From contig JAFSYO010000127.1 of the NCBI GenBank assembly GCA_017449925.1, positions 1 through 15,363 on the forward strand: a stretch of DNA of 15,363 nt, written 5' to 3'. The stretch comes from Stomatobaculum sp. GTDB taxonomy: Bacteria; Bacillota_A; Clostridia; Lachnospirales; Lachnospiraceae. Shown here in pieces: positions 1 to 6,926 of the stretch. The position numbers and the translations under genes are program-made. Position 1 is the first letter of the stretch; each line of letters begins with the position of its first letter. The notes below the pieces were generated by a model that was not told where the DNA came from, made no database searches, and worked only from the letters and a program-made list of their open reading frames with translations.

Positions 1-2
1 GG

Positions 3-221
3 GGCAAATACGTCCACAGGGTCGGAAGGAACTCCAAATGGTCCAGGATCCTCTGGAACGGCAGGAAGCTCTATGCCGCTTCAGATTATCTGTCGCCCTA
101 TCCACCGGAGACATCAGCAGAGGAAAAAGAATCTGCCGCAGCGGAGTCCGGGGAAGCAGCTACGGAGACAGGATCTGAGGAAGCAGAGTCTCCTGAAGAA
201 GAAAGGAACGAGGAGCAATGA
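3..221 (+). CDS. C-terminal fragment of an SH3-like domain protein (5' end outside window)
   Basis: The frame is open from the left edge to a TGA that overlaps the mnmA start as ATGA, so the beginning of the gene lies outside the window. The visible 72 residues start with a pattern typical of the end of a bacterial SH3-type repeat: Lys-Trp-Ser-Arg-Ile-Leu, then Asn-Gly-Arg-Lys-Leu-Tyr-Ala-Ala, then Ser-Asp-Tyr-Leu at about residues 12-30. After this comes an acidic, low-complexity tail of about 40 residues rich in Glu, Ala, Ser and Pro. Such SH3 domains usually sit at the end of secreted or cell-wall-associated proteins, but the signal peptide or catalytic part that would decide the function cannot be seen. 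The overlap suggests co-transcription and translational coupling with mnmA. The domain assignment rests on one half-repeat and is moderately sure; the reading frame itself is well supported. Confidence 0.6.
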   Translation, partial: GKYVHRVGRNSKWSRILWNGRKLYAASDYLSPYPPETSAEEKESAAAESGEAATETGSEEAESPEEERNEEQ

Positions 222-1297
222 AGGCGCTTGTGGCTATGAGCGGCGGTGTGGACAGCAGCGTCGCGGCGCTTCTGACAAAGGAAAAGGGACTGGAAGTCAT
301 CGGCTGCACCATGAAACTGTACAGCAACGAAGAGATCGCGGCGCCGGAAGGGAAGACCTGCTGTTCTCTGGATGATGCGGAGGATGCCCGGAGCGTCGCC
401 CGGCGTCTGGAGATCCCCTTTTATGTTTTCAATTATCAGGATGCCTTCCGGGAGCAGGTCATAAGCCCCTTCGTAAAAAGCTATGAGGCGGGAAGAACAC
501 CGAATCCCTGCATCGACTGCAACCGCTGCCTTAAATTCGGGGCGCTGTACCGCCGGGCTGAGGAACTGGGCTGCGAACGGATCGTGACCGGCCACTATGT
601 CCGGATCACGGAAGAAAACGGCGCTTTTCATCTTCGGAAAGGGGCGGATGCTTCCAAGGACCAGAGCTATGTGTTGTACATGCTCACCCAGGAGCAGCTT
701 TCCCATACTCTTTTTCCGCTGGGGGAGTTTCAGAAGAACGAAGCAAGGCGTCTGGCAGAGGAGCACGGGCTGGTGACGGCCCGGAAAAAGGAAAGCCAGG
801 ATATCTGCTTTGTGCCTGACGGAGACTATGCCTCTGCGATCCGGCGTTTCAGCGGAGAAGAAAGCCGCCCGGGCGATTTCGTGGATCTATATGGACAGGT
901 TCTGGGGAGGCACAAGGGGATCATTCACTATACTCTGGGACAGCGCAGAGGACTGGGGATCAGCGCCGCGTCGCCGCTTTACGTGGTGCGGATCGACCCG
1001 GCATCCAATACCGTGGTCCTGGGAAGCAATGAGGACCTGTTCACCAGGGAGCTGGAGGTCCCGGGATTTCACTGGATCGCCGGAAAAGCGCCTGGAAAAG
1101 AAGTGCGCTGCCGGGTCAAGGTGCGCTACCGTCACACGGAGCAGCCGGCGGTGGTGCAGGTGCTGGAAGGAAATAAAGTAAGGATCGTGTTCGACGAACC
1201 GCAGCGGGCCATCACGCCGGGCCAGTCCGCCGTCGCCTATGACGGCGATGAGGTGCTGGGCGGAGGAGTCATTCTCCCGGTCACGATGGAGTCTTGA
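218..1297 (+). CDS. mnmA: tRNA-specific 2-thiouridylase MnmA
   Basis: MnmA adenylates and then thiolates uridine 34 in the anticodon of Lys, Glu and Gln tRNAs in the cytoplasm, using sulfur relayed from a cysteine desulfurase. The 359-residue length matches the family. The PP-loop SGGVDSS is at residues 8-14, TPNPCIDCNRCLKF at 94-107, GHY at 125-127, KDQSY at 147-151, the catalytic-Cys region SQDICF at 193-198, and HYTLGQRRGLGI, of the central domain, at 237-248. C101 and C197 align with the two catalytic cysteines of the E. coli enzyme. C98 is an additional cysteine where the E. coli protein has Asp, giving a CxxC plus distant Cys set. The ATG overlaps the stop of the preceding gene; an AAAGGA at 202-207 lies 10 bases upstream. 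No desulfurase gene is visible beside it. Identification is firm; whether it uses an iron-sulfur cluster is inference. Confidence 0.96.
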   Translation: MKALVAMSGGVDSSVAALLTKEKGLEVIGCTMKLYSNEEIAAPEGKTCCSLDDAEDARSVARRLEIPFYVFNYQDAFREQVISPFVKSYEAGRTPNPCIDCNRCLKFGALYRRAEELGCERIVTGHYVRITEENGAFHLRKGADASKDQSYVLYMLTQEQLSHTLFPLGEFQKNEARRLAEEHGLVTARKKESQDICFVPDGDYASAIRRFSGEESRPGDFVDLYGQVLGRHKGIIHYTLGQRRGLGISAASPLYVVRIDPASNTVVLGSNEDLFTRELEVPGFHWIAGKAPGKEVRCRVKVRYRHTEQPAVVQVLEGNKVRIVFDEPQRAITPGQSAVAYDGDEVLGGGVILPVTMES

Positions 1298-1350
1298 AGT
1301 GCAGACAGCATTGCGTGGAATTCTGGGGCAGGAAAAAGAAAGGAGCAGCC

Positions 1351-1704
1351 ATGAACAAGGCAGAGCAGGAAAAGTGGCTTCAGCTGGAAAAGGGTCTGAT
1401 GAACCTGGAGCAGAACAGCGGGGATCTTTCACCGGAAGAACTGAGGGAGGCAGCAGCAGAGATGAAGGCCGAAGGGGAAGACCTGCGGGAAATGATGGAA
1501 CAGTCTCTGGAAAAGATGACAGAGAGCGCCCGCTTCGGCGCGAAGGGAGAAGCCCTGGAAGAGGAGAGCTCCATTCTGGAAGATACGCTGGACCTTCTGG
1601 ATGAGCTGCTGGATCTGCTGGAGGAAGGCTCCGGAGCTGATATGGAAGATGCCGCCGCGATCCTTTCGGAAGCCGCGGAATATATGGGGGATGTGCTTCA
1701 ATAA
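1351..1704 (+). CDS. small acidic helical protein, function unknown
   Basis: This 117-residue protein is not recognised. It is very rich in Glu, Leu, Met and Ala, has no cysteine, no signal peptide and no membrane segment, and is predicted by eye to be almost wholly helical with coiled-coil character. Around residues 65-95 there is a Leu/Asp/Glu-rich stretch with repeated LLDELLDLLEE-like spacing. The ATG at 1351 is chosen because AAAGGAG (1339-1345) stands 5 bases before it; an upstream in-frame ATG at 1294 lacks such a site and lies at the very end of mnmA. The stop codon overlaps the start of the first ABC gene (TAATG at 1702-1706), so the two are probably translationally coupled. That suggests, without proving, a role linked to the transporter pair, for example as a cytoplasmic accessory protein. 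The gene is probably real; the function is open. Confidence 0.75.
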   Translation: MNKAEQEKWLQLEKGLMNLEQNSGDLSPEELREAAAEMKAEGEDLREMMEQSLEKMTESARFGAKGEALEEESSILEDTLDLLDELLDLLEEGSGADMEDAAAILSEAAEYMGDVLQ

Positions 1705-3497
1705 TGGACAGACAGCAACAAAGACGCCTGTTCCTGTCGTTTCTGGACGGGAGCGGGCACATTTTTTTACTGGGGATTGCCGCCGCGCTGCTGATGACAG
1801 TCTGCGATATGCTGGTGCCTCAGATCATCAGGGCTGCAGTGGACCAGAGGCTGTGGAACGGTAGGACTGCGGCGCTTCTGATCGGCGTCGCGGCGCTGGG
1901 AGCTTTGTTCCGCTGGTCCTCCGCTTACGCCAATGCCCGGGCGGGGGAGACTCTGGTAAAGACCATGCGGGACCGGCTGTACAGTCATATTGCGAGGCTG
2001 CCTTTTTCCTGGCATGCCTCCCATTCCACCGGGGACATTCTGCAGCGCTGCACCAGCGACGTCAACATGATCAAGGAATTCTGTTCGGAGCAGCTCTACA
2101 ACCTGGTCCGGATCATTCTGATGATCGTCCTGGCCCTGGGGTTCATGTTTTCCATGAACGTGCGGCTGACGCTGGCAGTGCTGCTTTTTGTCCCTCTGAT
2201 CGTAGGGTATTCCGTATTCTTCCTGTTCCGCGTCCGGGACCAGTTCCAGAAGTGCGATGAAAATGAAGGTTTGCTTTCCGCCATCGCCCAGGAGAACCTT
2301 ACCGGCGTCCGGGTGGTCCGGGCCTTCGGACAGGAGGCGGCGGAGGAACGGAAGTTCCGCGCGCAGAACGACGTCTACACAGACCTCTGGATGAAACTCT
2401 GCGGATACCTGGCCTGGTTCTGGGCCTTCGGCGATCTGTCCAGCGGGCTGCAGATGCTCACAGTGGTCCTGTACGGCGCCTGGCTCTGTGTCCGGGGAGA
2501 GCTGACAGTGGGAGGATATATTGCTTTTATTTCCTACACGAACATGCTGATCTGGCCGATCCGCGCTTTGGGCCGCATGATCTCGGAGATGAGTAAGTCG
2601 GAGGTGTCCCTGAACCGTATCGGGGAGATCCTTTCTTCAGAGCCGGAGAAGATAGAGCAAAAAGATGCCGGCGCCGCAGCGGAAGCGGGGAAAGCCGGAA
2701 GATCGGACACGGAAACGGGGAAAGCAGGCATGTCCGGAACAACAGCCCCGGAGATCGAATTTCGTCACGTGAGTATTTCCTTCGGGAAAAAAGAAGTCCT
2801 GAAGGATGTCAGCTTACGGGTCCCCTCCGGTTCCGTCATCGGGATCCTGGGGAGCACAGGAAGCGGAAAGTCCACGCTGATGGAGCTGCTTCCGCGTCTT
2901 TATGAGCTGGAAGAGGGCAGCGGCAGCATCCTGATGGACGGGCGGGACATCCGCACCATGTCCCTGAAGGAGCTGAGATCCGTCGTCGGCATCGTACTGC
3001 AGGAGCCCTTCCTTTTCAGCAGTACGATCGCGGGCAATATCAGGATCACCGGAGAAATTCCGGATGAAGTCTTTGACAGTGCCGTGCAGACGGCGTGTCT
3101 TTCAAAGATGAGAGAGGAGTTTCCTGAGGGCTATGCCACCAAGGTGGGAGAGCGGGGCGTCACCCTGTCCGGAGGACAGAAACAGCGCATCGCCATCGCC
3201 CGCATGCTGACGGAGCAGAAGCCGGTCATGATCTTCGACGACGCTCTTTCCGCCGTGGACGCGGAGACGGACAGCCGGATCCGCAGCGCTCTCGGGGAGG
3301 CGGTCCGGGGAGCCACGGTCTTTCTGGTATCCCACCGCGTCTCCACTCTGATGCGGGCCGACCGGATCTACGTGATGCACGAGGGGCGCGTCGAGGAGTC
3401 CGGGACTCATGAGGAACTGATGGAGAAGAACGGAAGATACGCCAGGATCTGCCGCCTCCAGTCCCTTCCCGAGGAGGAAGGAGGTGCGGCCTCATGA
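1704..3497 (+). CDS. ABC exporter half-transporter with degenerate ATP site (BmrC/TM287-like)
   Basis: This is a fused membrane-plus-ATPase half-transporter of 597 residues, likely the degenerate-site subunit of a heterodimeric multidrug or lipid/peptide exporter in the cytoplasmic membrane. Residues about 15-310 hold the six-helix exporter domain and the rest the nucleotide-binding domain: Walker A GSTGSGKS 383-390, Q-loop Q433, signature LSGGQ 488-492, Walker B ending at D512, H-loop H544. The residue after the Walker B Asp is D513 instead of the catalytic Glu, the hallmark of the degenerate site in BmrC, LmrC and TM287. The linker before the ATPase domain (about residues 315-348) is Ala/Gly/Glu rich and contains a 10-residue tandem duplication. 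The start overlaps the preceding stop (TAATG); the GGGGG at 1686-1690 is a weak and distant ribosome site, so coupling is likely. The next gene encodes the partner. Substrate cannot be read from sequence. Confidence 0.93.
   Translation: MDRQQQRRLFLSFLDGSGHIFLLGIAAALLMTVCDMLVPQIIRAAVDQRLWNGRTAALLIGVAALGALFRWSSAYANARAGETLVKTMRDRLYSHIARLPFSWHASHSTGDILQRCTSDVNMIKEFCSEQLYNLVRIILMIVLALGFMFSMNVRLTLAVLLFVPLIVGYSVFFLFRVRDQFQKCDENEGLLSAIAQENLTGVRVVRAFGQEAAEERKFRAQNDVYTDLWMKLCGYLAWFWAFGDLSSGLQMLTVVLYGAWLCVRGELTVGGYIAFISYTNMLIWPIRALGRMISEMSKSEVSLNRIGEILSSEPEKIEQKDAGAAAEAGKAGRSDTETGKAGMSGTTAPEIEFRHVSISFGKKEVLKDVSLRVPSGSVIGILGSTGSGKSTLMELLPRLYELEEGSGSILMDGRDIRTMSLKELRSVVGIVLQEPFLFSSTIAGNIRITGEIPDEVFDSAVQTACLSKMREEFPEGYATKVGERGVTLSGGQKQRIAIARMLTEQKPVMIFDDALSAVDAETDSRIRSALGEAVRGATVFLVSHRVSTLMRADRIYVMHEGRVEESGTHEELMEKNGRYARICRLQSLPEEEGGAAS
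2679..2738 (+). repeat. 30-bp imperfect tandem duplication in the ABC linker
   Basis: Two in-frame 30-bp units encode residues 326-335 (AEAGKAGRSD) and 336-345 (TETGKAGMSG) of the first ABC subunit. The best-conserved core, 2680-2698 and 2710-2728, differs at only two of 19 bases. The duplication falls in the flexible segment between the membrane and ATPase domains, so unit gain or loss would keep the frame. Confidence 0.75.
3478..3485 (+). promoter_or_regulatory. consensus Shine-Dalgarno for second ABC gene
   Basis: AAGGAGGT, a full match to the anti-Shine-Dalgarno core, lies within the end of the first ABC gene with 8 bases before the ATG at 3494. It fixes the start of the second ABC subunit and implies that this subunit is translated strongly even though its start overlaps the preceding stop. 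Confidence 0.85.
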
Positions 3498-5341
3498 CAG
3501 AGAACAAAACCGCTGCAGAAGCGGCTGTGAAGACCGTGAAAAAAGGAAAGAGCGGGAATACGAAACTTGCGTGGTTCGGCCTGAAGTTTCTTGCCCCCTG
3601 GATCCGTCCCTACCGGATGACCCTGTTCCTGATGGTGGTGCCGGGGATCCTGGGCGGGCTGGTGGATATCATTCTCCCCTTTTTCCCGGACTATGCTATA
3701 CGGAATTTCATCGGAAAGAATTCCACGGAGGGTATGGGGAGCTTTACAGCGGCCTATCTTCTGGTACTGCTGTTCCAGATCCTGATGAACGGCATCTCCG
3801 CCTACAAGGCCTGCGGGATGGAGATGTATGTGGGCAGAGACCTGAAGAACGAAGCATTCCACCGGCTCCAGGTTTTATCAGTCTCCTTTTACAACCAGAA
3901 CAGCGTCGGCTACCTGCACGCGAGGGTGATGAGCGACACGGACCGCATCGGGACGCTCCTTTCCTGGAACCTGATGGAAGGCATCTGGTACGGGTCGTAT
4001 CTGATCGGCGCCTCCGCGGTGATGCTGCGGCTCCGGCCTGACCTTGCGCTCTTCGTGCTGCTGCTGATCCCGCTGACGGCCGCTTTCTCCGCGGTGTTTC
4101 AGAAACATCTCATAAGACTGGGACGGCTGATCCGGGAGATCAACGGCAGGCTCACCGGTGATTTTAACGAAGGAATCACCGGCGCCATGACGGTGAAGAC
4201 CCTCGGGATCGAAGAGAAGATGGACAAGCGCTTTTTCACGGAATCCGGGGAAATGCGCCGGGCAGCTGTCACCAGCGGCCATCTCAGGGGCCTGTTCCTG
4301 TCCCTGATCTCCTTTTCCGGCTTCACGGCCCTGGCCCTGGTGCTGTGGAAGGGCGGAAGGCTGACGGAGCAGGGGCTGATGGAACTGGGCACCCTCTCGG
4401 TGTTCATGTCCTACGCCCTTGGCATCATGGACCCGGTGCGCTGGGTGGTGAAGGTGATCTCGGACCTGATCACCGTGCAGGTGAACATCGAGCGCTTCGC
4501 CTCCCTGGTGACGGCGGAGACGGATGTAAAGGACACGGAAGAAGTGATCCGGAAGTACGGGGACTCCTTCGCGCCGAAACCGGAAAACTGGGAAAGCGTC
4601 AGAGGAGACGTGCAGTTCGACGATGTGACCTTCCGGTATCCCGACGGCAGCGTGAACGTGCTGGAGCATTTTGACCTGAAGGTGCCCAAAGGCTCCATGG
4701 TGGCCATCGTGGGCGAGACCGGCGCCGGCAAGTCCACTCTGGTGAACCTGGTGTGCCGTTTCTTTGAACCTACGGAGGGACGGGTGCTTCTGGACGGACG
4801 CGACCTCAGGGAGCGGAGCCAGCACTGGCTGCACAGCCATATCGGCTACGTTCTGCAGACGCCCCACCTGTTCTCGGGGACAGTCCTGGACAACCTCCGC
4901 TTCGGAAGACCTGAAGCGACCATGGAAACCGTACAGGAGGCAGTCCGGCGGGTCCACGCGGAAGATGTGATCGAACGGCTGGAAGATGGCTACGAAACAG
5001 ATGTGGGAGAGGGCGGAGGACGCCTCTCCGCCGGAGAGCGGCAGCTTGTCTCCTTCGCCAGGGCCCTGGTGGCTGACCCCGAGATCTTTGTGCTGGACGA
5101 AGCCACTTCCTCCGTGGATACAGAGACGGAGCAGATGATCCAGAGAGCCCTGACGGAAGTTCTGAAGGACAGGACTTCTTTTGTGATCGCCCACCGTCTT
5201 TCCACCATCCGGAAAGCTGACATGATCCTGGTGGTCCACGACGGAAAGATCACGGAGCGCGGGACCCACCGGGAACTCATGGCGAAACGAGGCAGCTACT
5301 ACCGCCTGTACGCTCGCCAGTACGAGACAGAAGCGGTGTAA
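3494..5341 (+). CDS. ABC exporter half-transporter, catalytic partner (BmrD/TM288-like)
   Basis: This 615-residue half-transporter pairs with the preceding gene to make a full exporter. It has a Lys/Ala-rich cytoplasmic N-terminal extension of about 30 residues, a six-helix membrane domain at about 38-335, and an ATPase domain at about 370-600. Visible motifs are Walker A GETGAGKS 407-414, Q-loop Q455, signature LSAGE 511-515, Walker B D535 followed by the catalytic E536, and H-loop H567. The signature departs from LSGGQ. In heterodimeric exporters this signature faces the degenerate Walker B of the partner, so the two departures sit in the same composite site and leave one consensus site. 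The ATG overlaps the partner's stop (ATGA) and follows an excellent ribosome binding site. This is established architecture for BmrCD, LmrCD and TM287/288; the transported molecule is unknown. No dedicated regulator or resistance gene is adjacent. Confidence 0.94.
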   Translation: MTENKTAAEAAVKTVKKGKSGNTKLAWFGLKFLAPWIRPYRMTLFLMVVPGILGGLVDIILPFFPDYAIRNFIGKNSTEGMGSFTAAYLLVLLFQILMNGISAYKACGMEMYVGRDLKNEAFHRLQVLSVSFYNQNSVGYLHARVMSDTDRIGTLLSWNLMEGIWYGSYLIGASAVMLRLRPDLALFVLLLIPLTAAFSAVFQKHLIRLGRLIREINGRLTGDFNEGITGAMTVKTLGIEEKMDKRFFTESGEMRRAAVTSGHLRGLFLSLISFSGFTALALVLWKGGRLTEQGLMELGTLSVFMSYALGIMDPVRWVVKVISDLITVQVNIERFASLVTAETDVKDTEEVIRKYGDSFAPKPENWESVRGDVQFDDVTFRYPDGSVNVLEHFDLKVPKGSMVAIVGETGAGKSTLVNLVCRFFEPTEGRVLLDGRDLRERSQHWLHSHIGYVLQTPHLFSGTVLDNLRFGRPEATMETVQEAVRRVHAEDVIERLEDGYETDVGEGGGRLSAGERQLVSFARALVADPEIFVLDEATSSVDTETEQMIQRALTEVLKDRTSFVIAHRLSTIRKADMILVVHDGKITERGTHRELMAKRGSYYRLYARQYETEAV

Positions 5342-5379
5342 GTTCCGCAGGAGAGTCCTGAAGGTGAGCACGGCGTCCG

Positions 5380-5408
5380 CTGACATTCGGATTGATTTGT
5401 GGTATGAT
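5380..5408 (+). promoter_or_regulatory. sigma-A promoter, extended -10, for OAH sulfhydrylase
   Basis: CTGACA (5380-5385) and TATGAT (5403-5408) are separated by exactly 17 bases, and TGG directly before the -10 makes it an extended -10. Each hexamer differs from consensus at one base. Transcription would start near 5415, leaving a leader of about 50 nt. It shows the downstream gene need not depend on the ABC operon. Confidence 0.8.
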
Positions 5409-5425
5409 ATCTTTTAATGATTTTC

Positions 5426-5440
5426 TGCCCTGACAGGGCA
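5426..5440 (+). promoter_or_regulatory. perfect leader hairpin or operator
   Basis: TGCCCTGACAGGGCA is a perfect 6-bp inverted repeat with a 3-base loop between the promoter and the ribosome binding site (GGAGG 5454-5458). It could be a leader RNA hairpin, the binding site of a dimeric repressor, or a weak terminator for the ABC operon; the following bases (ATAGTATTTTG) are only partly T-rich. It is far too small to be a SAM riboswitch or a T-box. Confidence 0.5.
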
Positions 5441-5466
5441 ATAGTATTTTGTCGGAGGAAAAAGCT

Positions 5467-6756
5467 ATGAGCGAGAAAAAATACGGAATCAATACCAGGT
5501 GCGTGCAGGCGGGATATACGCCTGGAAACGGAGAGCCGAGACAGATCCCCATCATCCAGTCCACGACCTTTAAATATGACACCAGCGAGGACATGGGCAA
5601 GCTGTTCGACCTGGAGGCTTCCGGATACTTTTATACAAGACTGCAGAACCCCACCAACGACTATGTGGCGGCGAAGATCGCGGACCTGGAGGGCGGAACT
5701 GCCGGGATGCTGACCTCCTCCGGACAGGCGGCGAATTTCTTCTCGCTGTTCAATATCTGTGAGTGCGGGAGCCACATCGTTTCCAGTTCTTCGATCTACG
5801 GCGGAACCTTCAATTTGATCTCCGTGACCATGAAGAAGATGGGGATCGACGTGACCTTTGTGTCTCCGGACGCTTCGGAGGAAGAACTGAACGCGGCGTT
5901 CCGGGAGAACACCCGGGCTGTGTTCGGCGAGACCATCGCGAACCCGGCACTCACGGTCCTGGACATTGAGAAGTTCGCGAAAGTGGCCCATGCCCACGGA
6001 GTGCCGCTGATCGTGGACAATACCTTCCCGACACCGGTGAACTGCCGTCCCATCGAATGGGGCGCTGATATCGTCACCCATTCCACCACCAAGTACATGG
6101 ACGGTCACGGCTCAGGAGTGGGCGGCGCCATCGTCGATTCCGGAAAGTTCGACTGGATGGCCCATGCGGACAAGTTCCCGGGGCTCTGCACGCCGGACGA
6201 TTCTTACCACGGCATCACCTACGCGGAGAAGTTCGGACTGGGCGGCGCCTTTATCACCAAGGCCACTGCACAGCTGATGCGCGACTTCGGCAGCATCCAG
6301 TCCCCGCAGAACGCGTTCCTTCTTAACCTGGGTCTGGAGTCCCTGCATGTCCGCATGCCGCGGCACTGCGAGAACGGACAGGCGGTCGCCGAGTTCCTGA
6401 AGGACCGTCCGGAAGTGGAAAGCGTCACTTTCTCGGGACTTCCGGGGGACAAGTACTATGAGATCGCCCAAAACTACCTGCCCAACGGCGGCTGCGGCGT
6501 TGTGTCCTTCGTTCTGAAGGGCGGCAGGGCTGCGGCAGAAAAGTTCATGAAGAATCTGAAGCTGGCGGCGATCGAGACCCATGTGGCGGATGCCCGCACC
6601 TGCTGCCTGAATCCCGCCACCTCCACCCACCGTCAGATGACGGAGGAGCAGCTGGAAGCCGCCGGCATTCCGGCCGGGATGGTGCGTATGTCCTGCGGAC
6701 TGGAGGACAAGGAGGACCTGATCGCTGACTTAAAGCAGGCGCTGGAAGCGATCTGA
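5467..6756 (+). CDS. metY: O-acetylhomoserine sulfhydrylase (PLP-dependent)
   Basis: This 429-residue enzyme of the Cys/Met-metabolism PLP family most likely makes homocysteine from O-acetylhomoserine and sulfide in the cytoplasm, feeding methionine synthesis. PLP contacts are visible: YTRLQNPT at 56-63, SSGQ 84-87, YGG 111-113, VDNTF 183-187 with D184, and the Schiff-base lysine K209 in HSTTKYMDGHG. R407 in VRMSCGLED would bind the substrate carboxylate. The insert FPGLCTPDDSYHG at about 237-249 and the length near 430 favour sulfhydrylase over the shorter MetB/MetC enzymes. A methionine gamma-lyase-like side activity cannot be excluded. The ATG at 5467 is chosen because GGAGG (5454-5458) ends 8 bases before it; the in-frame TTG at 5449 is upstream of that site. 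The gene has its own promoter. No S-box is seen in its short leader. Confidence 0.9.
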   Translation: MSEKKYGINTRCVQAGYTPGNGEPRQIPIIQSTTFKYDTSEDMGKLFDLEASGYFYTRLQNPTNDYVAAKIADLEGGTAGMLTSSGQAANFFSLFNICECGSHIVSSSSIYGGTFNLISVTMKKMGIDVTFVSPDASEEELNAAFRENTRAVFGETIANPALTVLDIEKFAKVAHAHGVPLIVDNTFPTPVNCRPIEWGADIVTHSTTKYMDGHGSGVGGAIVDSGKFDWMAHADKFPGLCTPDDSYHGITYAEKFGLGGAFITKATAQLMRDFGSIQSPQNAFLLNLGLESLHVRMPRHCENGQAVAEFLKDRPEVESVTFSGLPGDKYYEIAQNYLPNGGCGVVSFVLKGGRAAAEKFMKNLKLAAIETHVADARTCCLNPATSTHRQMTEEQLEAAGIPAGMVRMSCGLEDKEDLIADLKQALEAI

Positions 6757-6853
6757 AGATCCACGGAAAAGAATTTAGGGTGTGTTGAATAATCCACTTT
6801 CGAAACAAAAGCATCTCCGGGAATATGGTAATTCGTCCTTTCTTCATGTAAAA

Positions 6854-6859
6854 TATAAT
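6854..6859 (+). promoter_or_regulatory. possible -10 element for the ATP-grasp gene
   Basis: A perfect TATAAT lies in the AT-rich part of the 170-base gap before the ATP-grasp gene, about 70 bases ahead of its ATG. No good -35 is seen at 16-18 bases (ATTCGT-like sequence only), so the call is weak. Transcription could also read through from the sulfhydrylase gene, since no convincing terminator is visible in the gap. Confidence 0.4.
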
Positions 6860-6926
6860 TATTAAGCGACCCGAGTCAGATATGGTGAACAGATACTGAA
6901 TAATACCGGCACAGGAGGAGCGTTCC

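Noticed and set aside
1294..1350. N-terminal extension of the small acidic protein from ATG 1294
   Set aside because: The extension is basic and Cys-containing, unlike the rest of the protein, and has no ribosome site; AAAGGAG at 1339-1345 points to ATG 1351.
3878..5386. Open frame of 502 codons on the minus strand
   Set aside because: It is antisense to the second ABC gene and has the same His/Gln/Gly-rich shadow composition; no family features are seen.
5342..5466. SAM riboswitch or T-box upstream of the OAH sulfhydrylase gene
   Set aside because: The leader after the predicted start is only about 50 nt and has one small hairpin, too short for either class.
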